DNA of 5,150 nucleotides from NCBI GenBank assembly GCA_947258635.1, contig CAMYJM010000223.1:1-5150 (forward strand), read 5' to 3'. Made by a program: the position numbers and the translations under genes. Under the pieces are notes generated by a model that was not told the DNA's origin, did not search any database, and was given only the letters and a program-made list of their open reading frames with translations. This DNA comes from an uncultured Acidimicrobiaceae bacterium. GTDB lineage: Bacteria; Actinomycetota; Acidimicrobiia; Spongiisociales; UBA5794. Of the stretch, positions 1 through 5,150 are shown in pieces. The stretch's first letter is position 1, and the number at the start of each line of letters is the position of its first letter.

Positions 1-178
1 TCGACAGCGTCGGCGACTCGCCGGTGGTACCCGCAACGACAACTCCGTCTGAGCCATTCGACAGCAGATGGCGAACCAGTTTCCAGAAGGCGCCGTAGTC
101 GACGGCACCTCTCGAGTCGAAGGGAGTGATGACCGCAGTGAGTACGGGCCCAAACGGAGCCCCGCTGGAGGTTTCCAT
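1..178 (-). CDS. dapA: 4-hydroxy-tetrahydrodipicolinate synthase, N-terminal part (gene continues beyond left edge)
   Basis: DapA condenses pyruvate with aspartate semialdehyde in the cytoplasm, the first committed step of lysine/diaminopimelate synthesis. Reading the minus strand from the ATG at 178-176 gives 59 codons without a stop. The product begins METSSGAPFGPVLTAVITPF and reaches VVVAGTTGESPTLS at the edge. The TAVITPFD strand near residues 15-21 and the GTTGES loop at residues 50-55 are family hallmarks; the loop holds the two threonines of the active site. The Schiff-base lysine (near residue 160 in the family) lies outside the window, so catalytic competence cannot be checked. No clear Shine-Dalgarno precedes the ATG, but a -10-like hexamer sits 7 nt upstream, suggesting a leaderless message. 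It is divergent from the thioredoxin-TPR gene and on the same strand as dapB, the next pathway step. Another member of the DapA/NAL aldolase superfamily is possible but less likely given the dapB neighbour. Confidence 0.93.
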   Translation of the reverse strand, partial: METSSGAPFGPVLTAVITPFDSRGAVDYGAFWKLVRHLLSNGSDGVVVAGTTGESPTLS

Positions 179-185
179 GCCATGG

Positions 186-191
186 ACGGTA
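186..191 (-). promoter_or_regulatory. Candidate -10 element for dapA (possible leaderless start)
   Basis: On the minus strand the hexamer TACCGT matches the actinobacterial TANNNT pattern and lies 7 nt before the dapA ATG. Initiation at the usual distance would begin at or within 2 nt of the A of that ATG. I see no good -35 hexamer at 16-18 nt spacing. Such short matches are common by chance, so the support is the spacing plus the absence of a Shine-Dalgarno. Confidence 0.4.
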
Positions 192-208
192 GCAAACCTG
201 AGAACAAC

Positions 209-214
209 TAACCT
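209..214 (+). promoter_or_regulatory. Candidate -10 element for the thioredoxin-TPR gene
   Basis: TAACCT fits TANNNT and sits in the 67-bp divergent gap. It would place a transcript start near 220-222 and leave a leader of about 25 nt that contains GGAG at 232-235, 10 nt from the ATG at 246. No convincing -35 is visible. The assignment is tentative. Confidence 0.27.
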
Positions 215-245
215 GTATCGAATCCGATCCCGGAGCTGGCGGAGA

Positions 246-1085
246 ATGCCCGATCGATACATTCAAGACATCACGGCTGCCGACTTTGGCGTGGCCGTAC
301 TGCAACGGAGCCAGGAGGTTCCGGTCGTGGTCGACTTCTGGGCCGAGTGGTGTGGCCCGTGCAAGACGTTGGGCCCCCTGCTCGAACGGGTCACCGCAGA
401 GCACAATGGTGCCTTCGAACTGGTGAAGATCGACGTCGATCAGAACGAACAGCTCGCCGCCGAGTTCGGCATCCAGAGCATTCCCACCGTCGTCGCATTT
501 CGTCACGGCGTCCCGATCAGCCGTTTCTCGGGAGCTGTCCCCGAGCACTCCCTCCAAGCCTGGCTCACCGAGATCATGCCGAGTGACCTGGAGCTACGCG
601 TCGAGGAAGCTCGCGACCTCGCCCTCGACGGCAACCACGCGGCCGCCGAGGCCATTTTCCGCGAGGTGCTCGACAGCCAGCCCGACCAACCGGAGGCCGG
701 GATCGGACTCGCCAGCCTGCGGCTCGCTGCCGGCGATGCGGAAGAGGCGCTGATCATCCTGGGCCGGCTGACGCCGACACCCGAGGTGGAACGCCTTCAG
801 GGCGCCGCCCGGATGGCAACGGCACGCGGCGACGACATCTCCGGCCTCGAAGCGGCCCTGACGGCTGATCCGGGCTCGGGGCGGGCTCGCATCATGCTCG
901 CCCGGGCCCTCGCCGCTAGAAATGAGTTCGAGCCCGCCCTCGATCACTACCTCCACGTGGTGCGTGCCAAGGGCAAGGATCAAGACGAGGCCCGCCTCGG
1001 CATGCTCGACATTTTCGGCGTACTCGGCGACGAACACCCCCTCACGGCGACCTACCGCCGCCAGCTGGCCAGCGCACTGTTCTGA
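246..1085 (+). CDS. Thioredoxin-TPR protein of the YbbN/CnoX (chaperedoxin) type
   Basis: This 279-residue cytoplasmic protein has an N-terminal thioredoxin domain (about 1-112) and a C-terminal TPR region (about 116-279). Visible thioredoxin features are VVVDFWAEWCGPCK with the CGPC redox site at residues 36-39, the KIDVD strand at 61-65 and the cis-proline motif SIPT with Pro80. The tail, with LGDEHPLTATYRRQLASALF, matches the usual ending of YbbN-like proteins. In E. coli, CnoX binds unfolded proteins and protects them during oxidative stress, and its site lacks the second cysteine. Here both cysteines are present, so thiol-disulfide exchange is expected as well as holdase or co-chaperone activity; that role is inferred. 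The start at 246 is chosen because homology begins right after it and GGAG lies at 232-235. Upstream in-frame ATGs at 126, 129 and 177 would run across dapA and add a non-thioredoxin extension. The gene converges on dapB across 39 bp. Confidence 0.92.
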   Translation: MPDRYIQDITAADFGVAVLQRSQEVPVVVDFWAEWCGPCKTLGPLLERVTAEHNGAFELVKIDVDQNEQLAAEFGIQSIPTVVAFRHGVPISRFSGAVPEHSLQAWLTEIMPSDLELRVEEARDLALDGNHAAAEAIFREVLDSQPDQPEAGIGLASLRLAAGDAEEALIILGRLTPTPEVERLQGAARMATARGDDISGLEAALTADPGSGRARIMLARALAARNEFEPALDHYLHVVRAKGKDQDEARLGMLDIFGVLGDEHPLTATYRRQLASALF

Positions 1086-1099
1086 GCCGGAAGCACTAT

Positions 1100-1122
1100 T
1101 ACTCAGTACTTAGTACTCAGTA
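1100..1122. repeat. Tandem 7-mer array (ACTYAGT x3), forms an imperfect hairpin; possible bidirectional terminator
   Basis: Three contiguous 7-mers occupy 1101-1121: ACTCAGT, ACTTAGT, ACTCAGT. Each is a palindrome except at its central base. The whole block also folds about T1111: arms 1100-1110 and 1112-1122 pair with a single C-C mismatch (1104/1118), although in RNA the innermost pairs must open to form a loop. It fills most of the 39-bp gap between the convergent thioredoxin-TPR and dapB genes and is strikingly AT-richer than its surroundings. A terminator role for both genes is an inference from position and symmetry. No long T-run follows on either strand, so it is not a classical intrinsic terminator. 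It may instead be one copy of a dispersed intergenic repeat. Confidence 0.6.
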
Positions 1123-1124
1123 CG

Positions 1125-1865
1125 TTATATCCCGAGGATCGGGTCCAGGCCGACCGTGAGCTTCTCCGCCAAGTCCACCACCGCCCGCACCGCGGCCAGC
1201 ATGCCGGGCATGAAGGCCTCACGGCTGAACGTGTCGTGGCGTATCGCCATCGTTTCGCCGAGGCCGCCGAAGACGACCTCCTGCGAGGCGATGATGCCCG
1301 GCAGCCGGACCGAGTGAACCGGTATACCGGCGATGTCGGCGCCGCTGCCGCCGGGGACCGCATCGTTCTTGCCCCCTGCGGCGGCAATGCGGGCCGCGGT
1401 CGCCAGCGCGGTGCCCGAGGGTGCATCGGGCTTGTCACCATGGTGCAACTCGATGACCTCCACGCCCTCGAAGTGGGGAGCCGCCAGCTCGGCGAAGCGC
1501 ATCATGACGACGGCCCCGATCGAGAAGTTGGGGACGACGAGGCAGTTGCCGGCGCTGTCTCCCCACAGCCCGGCGAGCTGCTCGAGCCGGTCGGCGCTGA
1601 ACCCTGAGGTCCCCACGACGGCGTGGAAACCACGCCTCCCCCACTGTTCGAGGTTGCCCATGACGACTTCGGGAATCGTGAACTCAATCACAACGTCGCA
1701 GTCAATTGCGGCCGGGTCGGTGACGGAGACGACACCTGCGATCATCTCCCCGGCGCCGGCCGGATCGAAAGCCGCCACGAGCTCGAGGTCTTCAGCTGCG
1801 GCCACCGTCTCCGCTGCCATGCGGCCCATCCGGCCGGCGGCACCCGAGACGGCGACGCGGATCAT
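1125..1865 (-). CDS. dapB: 4-hydroxy-tetrahydrodipicolinate reductase
   Basis: DapB reduces the DapA product to tetrahydrodipicolinate with NAD(P)H in the lysine/diaminopimelate pathway. The 246-residue length is normal for the family. The N-terminal Rossmann motif GAAGRMG is at residues 8-14, and Asp34 ends the second strand, a position where an acidic residue is compatible with NADH use. EFT at 61-63, VGTSGF at 84-89 and PNFSIGAV at 112-119 follow. The catalytic block is ELHHGDKPDAPSGTA, with the paired histidines at 141-142, the lysine at 145 and the substrate-binding SGT at 150-152. The start ATG at 1865-1863 overlaps the stop of the upstream peptidase gene as ATGA, so translation is probably coupled. 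The stop TAA is at 1127-1125. The gene is complete and nothing key is missing. Confidence 0.97.
   Translation of the reverse strand: MIRVAVSGAAGRMGRMAAETVAAAEDLELVAAFDPAGAGEMIAGVVSVTDPAAIDCDVVIEFTIPEVVMGNLEQWGRRGFHAVVGTSGFSADRLEQLAGLWGDSAGNCLVVPNFSIGAVVMMRFAELAAPHFEGVEVIELHHGDKPDAPSGTALATAARIAAAGGKNDAVPGGSGADIAGIPVHSVRLPGIIASQEVVFGGLGETMAIRHDTFSREAFMPGMLAAVRAVVDLAEKLTVGLDPILGI
1862..1865 (-). other. ATGA stop/start overlap between the M16 peptidase gene and dapB
   Basis: On the minus strand these four bases read ATGA: the first three are the dapB start and the last three are the TGA stop of the peptidase gene. This arrangement usually marks an operon with translational coupling, so dapB is likely expressed from the peptidase promoter. 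I see no separate promoter needed between the two. Confidence 0.9.
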
Positions 1866-3112
1866 GCGACGTAGCTCTCGAGCTCGCCGGGCTCAAAGGG
1901 CCCGACGGCGCCCAACACGAAGGGGCCGGAGTACATCGCGGCGGCCGCATCGGTGGTGTCCTGCGCAGGGACCGCCTCGATCTTCTCCACGACCTCATCG
2001 ACCGAGTAGTGCGTCATGCCGACCAATTCGTTGCGCCCCAGCCGGCTCATGCGGCTGTTGGAGTCCTCGAGCGACAGCGCCAGGCTCCCCTTGACGTGAC
2101 CCTTGGCCCGCGTGAGCTCCTCAGGCGTGAGGCCCTGGGTAGCCAGCTTGTCGCACTCGGCGCGAATCAGCTTGAGCACCTCGGGTGCCTGCGAGGGGGT
2201 GGTGCCGACATAGATGGCGTTGCCTCCCGTCTCGAGGAACGGTAGGCGAAAGCTGTGAACCGCATACGCCAGGCCTCGCTGCTCGCGGACCTCACGAAAC
2301 AGCCGTGAGCTCATGCCGCCGCCGAAGACGTGGTCGGCAACGTCGGCAGCCCAGCGGCGGTCATCGCTGCGCTTCAGCCCGAGAGCGCCAAGCACGAGGT
2401 GGGCCTGCTCGGTGTCCTTGCTGCGTAGAGAAACCCCTTGCGAATCCGGTGCGGCCGTCGTGACCCGGGTCGTGTCGGCGCCCTCCCAGTCGCCGAAGCG
2501 GTCACCGACCTGCTCGACGAGGGCATCGTGGTCGATCCGCCCCGCTGCGGAGATGACCACTGTGTGTGGCGTGTAGCGGCGCCGCCAATACTCCGTGATC
2601 ACGTCGCGGGTCATGGCGTTTATTGAGTCACGGGTTCCCAGGATCGGCGGCGCCAGCGGGTGATCCGACCACAGTCTTCGAATGAACAGCTCGTGAGCAA
2701 CGTCGGTGGGGTCGTCCTCGTTCATGTTGATCTCTTCGAGGACGACGTGGCGCTCCGAGTCGATCTCGTCCTGGCGAAAGGCCGGACGCTGCAGCATCTC
2801 GGAGAGCACTTCCACGGCGAAGCCGAGGTCGGCGTCACGCACCTTGGCCCAGAAGACTGTGTATTCCTTTGATGTGAAGGCATTGTGGCGGGCGCCGATG
2901 GCGTCGAAGCCTTCGGCGATCTGGTGGGCGTCGAGGTTCTCCGAGCCTTTGAACAGCAGATGCTCGAGGAAATGACTCGCTCCCGCCTCCGGCTCCAGCT
3001 CGTCACGACTGCCGGTGTCGACCCAGGCTCCGATCGTGGCAGAGTTCACCGAGGGCATGTCCTGGGTGATGACACGCAGGCCGTTGGGCAGCGTCGTGAG
3101 CCGATAATGCAT
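1862..3112 (-). CDS. pepR: M16 family zinc metallopeptidase (PepR / processing-peptidase-like)
   Basis: This 416-residue protein is a single-length M16 peptidase with two homologous halves, the usual size for bacterial processing-peptidase-like members. The inverted zinc motif HFLEH is at residues 47-51, with Glu50 as the catalytic base. The distal zinc ligand is expected at Glu127 in VVLEEI. The segment GARHNAFTSKEYTVF (73-87) is the typical substrate-strand region. The second half carries GGGMSSRLF (264-272) and REQRGLAYAV (276-285), which includes the conserved Arg/Tyr pair at 279 and 283. All active-site residues are present, so an active endopeptidase cutting short or unfolded peptides is expected; the substrate is unknown. 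No signal peptide is seen. In mycobacteria the homologue pepR lies after gpsI and in the dapB-dapA neighbourhood. Here the upstream neighbour is instead a divergent lipoprotein gene. The start ATG at 3112-3110 lacks a clear Shine-Dalgarno and has a -10-like hexamer 6 nt upstream. Confidence 0.95.
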   Translation of the reverse strand: MHYRLTTLPNGLRVITQDMPSVNSATIGAWVDTGSRDELEPEAGASHFLEHLLFKGSENLDAHQIAEGFDAIGARHNAFTSKEYTVFWAKVRDADLGFAVEVLSEMLQRPAFRQDEIDSERHVVLEEINMNEDDPTDVAHELFIRRLWSDHPLAPPILGTRDSINAMTRDVITEYWRRRYTPHTVVISAAGRIDHDALVEQVGDRFGDWEGADTTRVTTAAPDSQGVSLRSKDTEQAHLVLGALGLKRSDDRRWAADVADHVFGGGMSSRLFREVREQRGLAYAVHSFRLPFLETGGNAIYVGTTPSQAPEVLKLIRAECDKLATQGLTPEELTRAKGHVKGSLALSLEDSNSRMSRLGRNELVGMTHYSVDEVVEKIEAVPAQDTTDAAAAMYSGPFVLGAVGPFEPGELESYVA

Positions 3113-3118
3113 GCCGGA

Positions 3119-3124
3119 AGTGTA
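3119..3124 (-). promoter_or_regulatory. Candidate -10 element for the pepR-dapB operon (possible leaderless start)
   Basis: The minus strand reads TACACT, a TANNNT match, followed by 6 nt and then the peptidase ATG. Transcription would start at about the A of the ATG, which agrees with the lack of a Shine-Dalgarno there. The same hexamer occurs on the plus strand at 3187-3192 before the divergent gene. No strong -35 is visible. Confidence 0.45.
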
Positions 3125-3186
3125 GGGCTACTACCTAGCGTTGCGGAGCCCGGACCCATCGCGGACTATGCGTGGTCGCATCCAGG

Positions 3187-3192
3187 TACACT
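3187..3192 (+). promoter_or_regulatory. Candidate -10 element for the lipoprotein hydrolase gene
   Basis: TACACT on the plus strand lies 9 nt before the ATG at 3202, giving a predicted transcript start at about 3198-3200 and almost no leader. If real, it excludes the alternative GTG start at 3172, which lies upstream of the hexamer. No good -35 hexamer is seen at the normal spacing. Confidence 0.43.
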
Positions 3193-3201
3193 GCGGCCCA
3201 G

Positions 3202-3909
3202 ATGAGGAGGCGAATAGCCGCGGCTTTGTTGTGCGCCGCGCTCTGTTTGAGCGCGTGCGGGGGCGACGCGATCAACGAGGGAACCGGAACCGACACCATC
3301 CCCGATCCGGGACGGGACTTCGCCATCACCGCCGGCCAGGGGCTGAACCTCGAGGCCAGGGCCTGGGGTACCGGGTCCACATACGTCGTGCTCGCTCACA
3401 TGCGACCAGCCGACATGACATCCTGGTTCGATTTCGCCCGGCTGCTGGCAGACGAGGGCTACACGGCCATTGCATTCAACTTCCGGGGCTACGGGAAGTC
3501 CGACGGCGACCAGGGTGAGTTGCGGGTGGCCGACGATGTCCGCAGCGTCGTCAACGCCGCAGTCGCCGACAACGCAACGAAGATCTTCGTCATCGGCGCC
3601 TCCATGGGCGGAACCGGAGCGGTGGCGGCCGCGGCCAGCGACCTGATCGCCGGCACTGTGACGCTGTCGGCGCCTGCCGTATTCGAGGAGCTCGACGTCG
3701 CCCGCTTCTCCCACCTCGTCGTCGGCCCCCTCCTGTTGATAGCCGCCGACGAAGACGGCGAAGCCGCCAACGATGCCCTGGCTATCGCCTCCGGCAAACC
3801 CGACGCCGAGCTTCTAGTGCTGCCCGGGGCGCAGCACGGCACCAATCTCTTCGCCGAGCACGGGCCGGAGATCACCGCACGAATCCTGGATTTCCTCGCC
3901 GCCAACTGA
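3202..3909 (+). CDS. Secreted lipoprotein with alpha/beta-hydrolase fold
   Basis: The 235-residue product starts with a lipoprotein signal peptide: MRRR, a hydrophobic stretch rich in Ala/Leu, and a lipobox LSAC at residues 16-19 with Cys19 as the predicted lipidated residue. The mature part is an alpha/beta hydrolase. The FNFRGYGKSDG segment (92-102) is typical of the strand and loop before the nucleophile region. GASMGG (132-137) is the nucleophile elbow with Ser134. Asp183 or Asp185 in AADEDGE is the likely acid, and His212 in GAQHGTNLF the catalytic histidine. The triad appears complete, so an esterase or related hydrolase anchored on the outer face of the membrane is expected; the substrate is not deducible. 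The start at 3202 is preferred over GTG 3172 because it gives a clean signal peptide and fits the -10 at 3187. The gene is divergent from pepR and is followed after 42 bp by another plus-strand gene. Confidence 0.88.
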   Translation: MRRRIAAALLCAALCLSACGGDAINEGTGTDTIPDPGRDFAITAGQGLNLEARAWGTGSTYVVLAHMRPADMTSWFDFARLLADEGYTAIAFNFRGYGKSDGDQGELRVADDVRSVVNAAVADNATKIFVIGASMGGTGAVAAAASDLIAGTVTLSAPAVFEELDVARFSHLVVGPLLLIAADEDGEAANDALAIASGKPDAELLVLPGAQHGTNLFAEHGPEITARILDFLAAN

Positions 3910-3913
3910 GCCG

Positions 3914-3942
3914 TTGGGCCGGTTTTGACACGTGTGAGACAA
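3914..3942 (+). promoter_or_regulatory. Weak candidate promoter for the HEVVH-protein gene
   Basis: TTGGGC at 3914-3919 and GACAAT at 3937-3942 are separated by 17 bp, and TG precedes the latter as in an extended -10. A start near 3949 would follow, just before the ATG at 3952. Each hexamer is a poor match, so the genes may instead be co-transcribed with the hydrolase across the 42-bp gap. The 8-bp palindrome ACACGTGT at 3928-3935 lies inside the spacer and could be an operator or chance. Confidence 0.25.
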
Positions 3943-3944
3943 TC

Positions 3945-3949
3945 AAGGG
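3945..3949 (+). promoter_or_regulatory. Shine-Dalgarno-like AAGGG bearing on the start choice
   Basis: AAGGG is 2 nt from the ATG at 3952, which is too close, but 8 nt from the in-frame ATG at 3958, which is ideal. If the message has a leader, initiation at 3958 is favoured and the protein loses two residues. If it is leaderless, 3952 is favoured. Confidence 0.4.
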
Positions 3950-3951
3950 TT

Positions 3952-5150
3952 ATGGCTATGCGTGACCGGTCTGTCCTCACGGAGATTCTCCCGCCCGATG
4001 AGCGAGTCATCGAGGCCGTCGTAGCTCGCTATCAACGCATCGCTCCGGCCGTCTTGCGCTTCGCCCGCACGATTGCCGGCAACGATGGTCTCCAGGTGCG
4101 ACTCGGCTCTCAAGCGACAGCCGCCGGCGACGACATCGTCCTCGACCCGCGCGTGTTCCAGTCCGCCTACGCCCGGTCGGCTCCGGTGACACCGACCGAG
4201 GTGGCGCTGACCTCGGCGCTCCACGAGGTCGTCCACATGATGTCGACGAACTTCGACGAGAAACGCCCGGTCCCCCGGTCGTGGCTGCCGACTCCGGAGG
4301 AAACGGCGCAGCTGCCGCCCGCCGCCGACCCCGAGCCGCGGCCTCGTGACCCGATGGGCTACTTCGACTTCACCGGCCCCGAATCCGACGAATTCGAAAC
4401 TGACGAGGAATTGCCGGCAGAAATGCTCGCGGACCTGCTGTCCGCGGGCGCCGAAGACGCCGCGCCACCCGCAGCTGCAGATCAGCCGGTGAACCTCCTC
4501 GACGCGCTCCACGAGGCCGGTGGGGCCGCCGCTGAGGCCCTGTTCCTCTCGATCGAGGACGCTCGCCAGGAGATCCAACACCTGGCTCCATACGCGGGAG
4601 TCCGGTCCGTATTGACCGACCTCTACCGCGCCGCCACGCCGGATGCGTTTCGCGACGCCCGCCCCCTCGGCCAGTTCGCCCTGGCGTGCTTCATGATCAT
4701 CGGCGGCTACAACGACCGCGGTTCGCTGCAGCGCCGGATCGCCCCCCATGCCGCCGCCGCCCTCGACGACGCCGCCGGATGGCTCGACGAGGCGATTCGC
4801 CAGTCGGACCCGTGGGAAGTCGCCGGCATCGCCGTCGAACTCCTGAAGATCGCCCGCCTCCATCAGCTCATCACTCCGGGAGCCGACTCGGATTCGGCGG
4901 CTACCCAGAAGGCCAAAGGCGAAGCCGACCGGCAGGCAATCGCCGAGACGGTCGACGCAGTGCGCATCGTCACTCCGACTCTCCGCGACATGGAGAGCTA
5001 CGAGCAGACCCGCCAGGCTTCGCAGAGCGTCAGCGCCGACAAGGGGAAGAAGGGCGAAGCCGAGCACGCCGGTGACCCCGCGACCGATCAGCTGGTGCGT
5101 GTCTCCGAGTCCCCCACCGTCTACTTGCCGACCGGCCAGGGGGGCAAGCT
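3952..5150 (+). CDS. Unrecognised protein with HEVVH zinc-peptidase motif, C-terminus beyond right edge
   Basis: I do not recognise a named gene. The frame stays open for 399 codons to the edge with strong G/C third-position bias. The N-terminal domain (about 1-103) ends with a strand-like DDIVLDP (60-66) and a helix SALHEVVHMM. HEVVH at 91-95 would supply two zinc ligands and the catalytic Glu92. Residues about 104-180 form a Pro-, Ala- and acid-rich linker, probably disordered. A helical domain follows (about 181-310). In it LSIEDARQE (199-207) could give the third zinc ligand, Glu202, as in gluzincin-like sites; this is inferred. Residues 311-399 are charged and coil-prone. No signal peptide or membrane segment is seen, so it is probably cytoplasmic. 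The layout recalls bacterial proteins that pair an HExxH domain with a C-terminal VWA domain (CobT-like or DUF2201-like), but the part that would show VWA is missing. Start 3952 is used; 3958 is an alternative. Confidence 0.75.
   Translation, partial: MAMRDRSVLTEILPPDERVIEAVVARYQRIAPAVLRFARTIAGNDGLQVRLGSQATAAGDDIVLDPRVFQSAYARSAPVTPTEVALTSALHEVVHMMSTNFDEKRPVPRSWLPTPEETAQLPPAADPEPRPRDPMGYFDFTGPESDEFETDEELPAEMLADLLSAGAEDAAPPAAADQPVNLLDALHEAGGAAAEALFLSIEDARQEIQHLAPYAGVRSVLTDLYRAATPDAFRDARPLGQFALACFMIIGGYNDRGSLQRRIAPHAAAALDDAAGWLDEAIRQSDPWEVAGIAVELLKIARLHQLITPGADSDSAATQKAKGEADRQAIAETVDAVRIVTPTLRDMESYEQTRQASQSVSADKGKKGEAEHAGDPATDQLVRVSESPTVYLPTGQGGK

Noticed and set aside
126..245. Possible 40-codon N-terminal extension of the thioredoxin-TPR protein
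   Set aside because: It overlaps dapA antisense, does not resemble thioredoxin, and the ATG at 246 has an upstream GGAG and directly precedes the homology.
1333..2094. Plus-strand open frame of 253 codons
   Set aside because: It runs antisense across dapB and the end of the peptidase gene, both clearly real, and its product is a low-complexity Ser/Arg/Pro sequence.
3172..3201. GTG start at 3172 for the hydrolase lipoprotein
   Set aside because: It adds ten residues before the natural MRRR n-region of the signal peptide and lies upstream of the likely -10 at 3187.
3166..3714. Minus-strand open frame of 182 codons over the hydrolase gene
   Set aside because: The plus strand here encodes a signal peptide, lipobox and GASMGG elbow. 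The minus product shows no family features.
3908..3926. Possible intrinsic terminator after the hydrolase gene
   Set aside because: Only a 3-bp CCG/CGG stem extended by wobble pairs can form, and the four T residues overlap the stem, so it is too weak to call.
3925..3930. Perfect TTGACA -35 hexamer
   Set aside because: At 17-19 bp spacing the -10 would fall on the start codon at 3952, and no good TANNNT is present there. It is kept only as a possible chance match.
3943..5067. Long minus-strand open frame of 374 codons
   Set aside because: It is antisense to the open plus frame from 3952. The plus frame has the strong G/C third-position bias and a recognisable HEVVH motif. The minus translation shows no domain I recognise, so I read it as a high-GC shadow.

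Overview
This window looks like a chromosomal segment of a high-GC actinobacterium. Codon third positions are mostly G or C, the gene neighbourhood pepR-dapB-dapA is an actinobacterial one, and several genes have a -10-like hexamer so close to the start codon that leaderless transcripts are plausible. An acidimicrobial or related environmental lineage would fit, but the sequence alone does not fix the taxon. I see no mobile element, CRISPR array, rRNA or tRNA.

Layout from left to right. (1) The left edge (1-178, minus strand) holds the first 59 codons of dapA, 4-hydroxy-tetrahydrodipicolinate synthase, which runs off the window. (2) A 67-bp divergent gap leads to a plus-strand thioredoxin-TPR protein of the YbbN/CnoX type (246-1085). 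(3) A 39-bp convergent gap carries a short tandem 7-mer array (ACTCAGT/ACTTAGT) that can also fold as a hairpin. (4) Two minus-strand genes follow, dapB (1125-1865) and an M16 zinc peptidase of the PepR type (1862-3112). They are coupled by an ATGA stop/start overlap, with the peptidase first in transcription order. (5) An 89-bp divergent gap contains two opposed TACACT hexamers. (6) A plus-strand lipoprotein with an alpha/beta-hydrolase fold occupies 3202-3909. (7) A plus-strand open frame runs from 3952 off the right edge. It is an unrecognised protein with an HEVVH zinc-peptidase motif, a Pro/acidic linker and a helical domain.

Functionally, dapA and dapB encode consecutive enzymes of the lysine/diaminopimelate pathway: DapA makes the substrate that DapB reduces. 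They share a strand but are separated by the inverted thioredoxin-TPR gene. The peptidase is probably co-translated with dapB, an association known from other actinobacteria but without an obvious biochemical reason. The hydrolase lipoprotein is probably exported. The HEVVH protein is the least explained gene here. Overall this is mostly a housekeeping region; I did not find convincing evidence of a new multi-gene system. No stretch longer than 300 bases lacks a gene.
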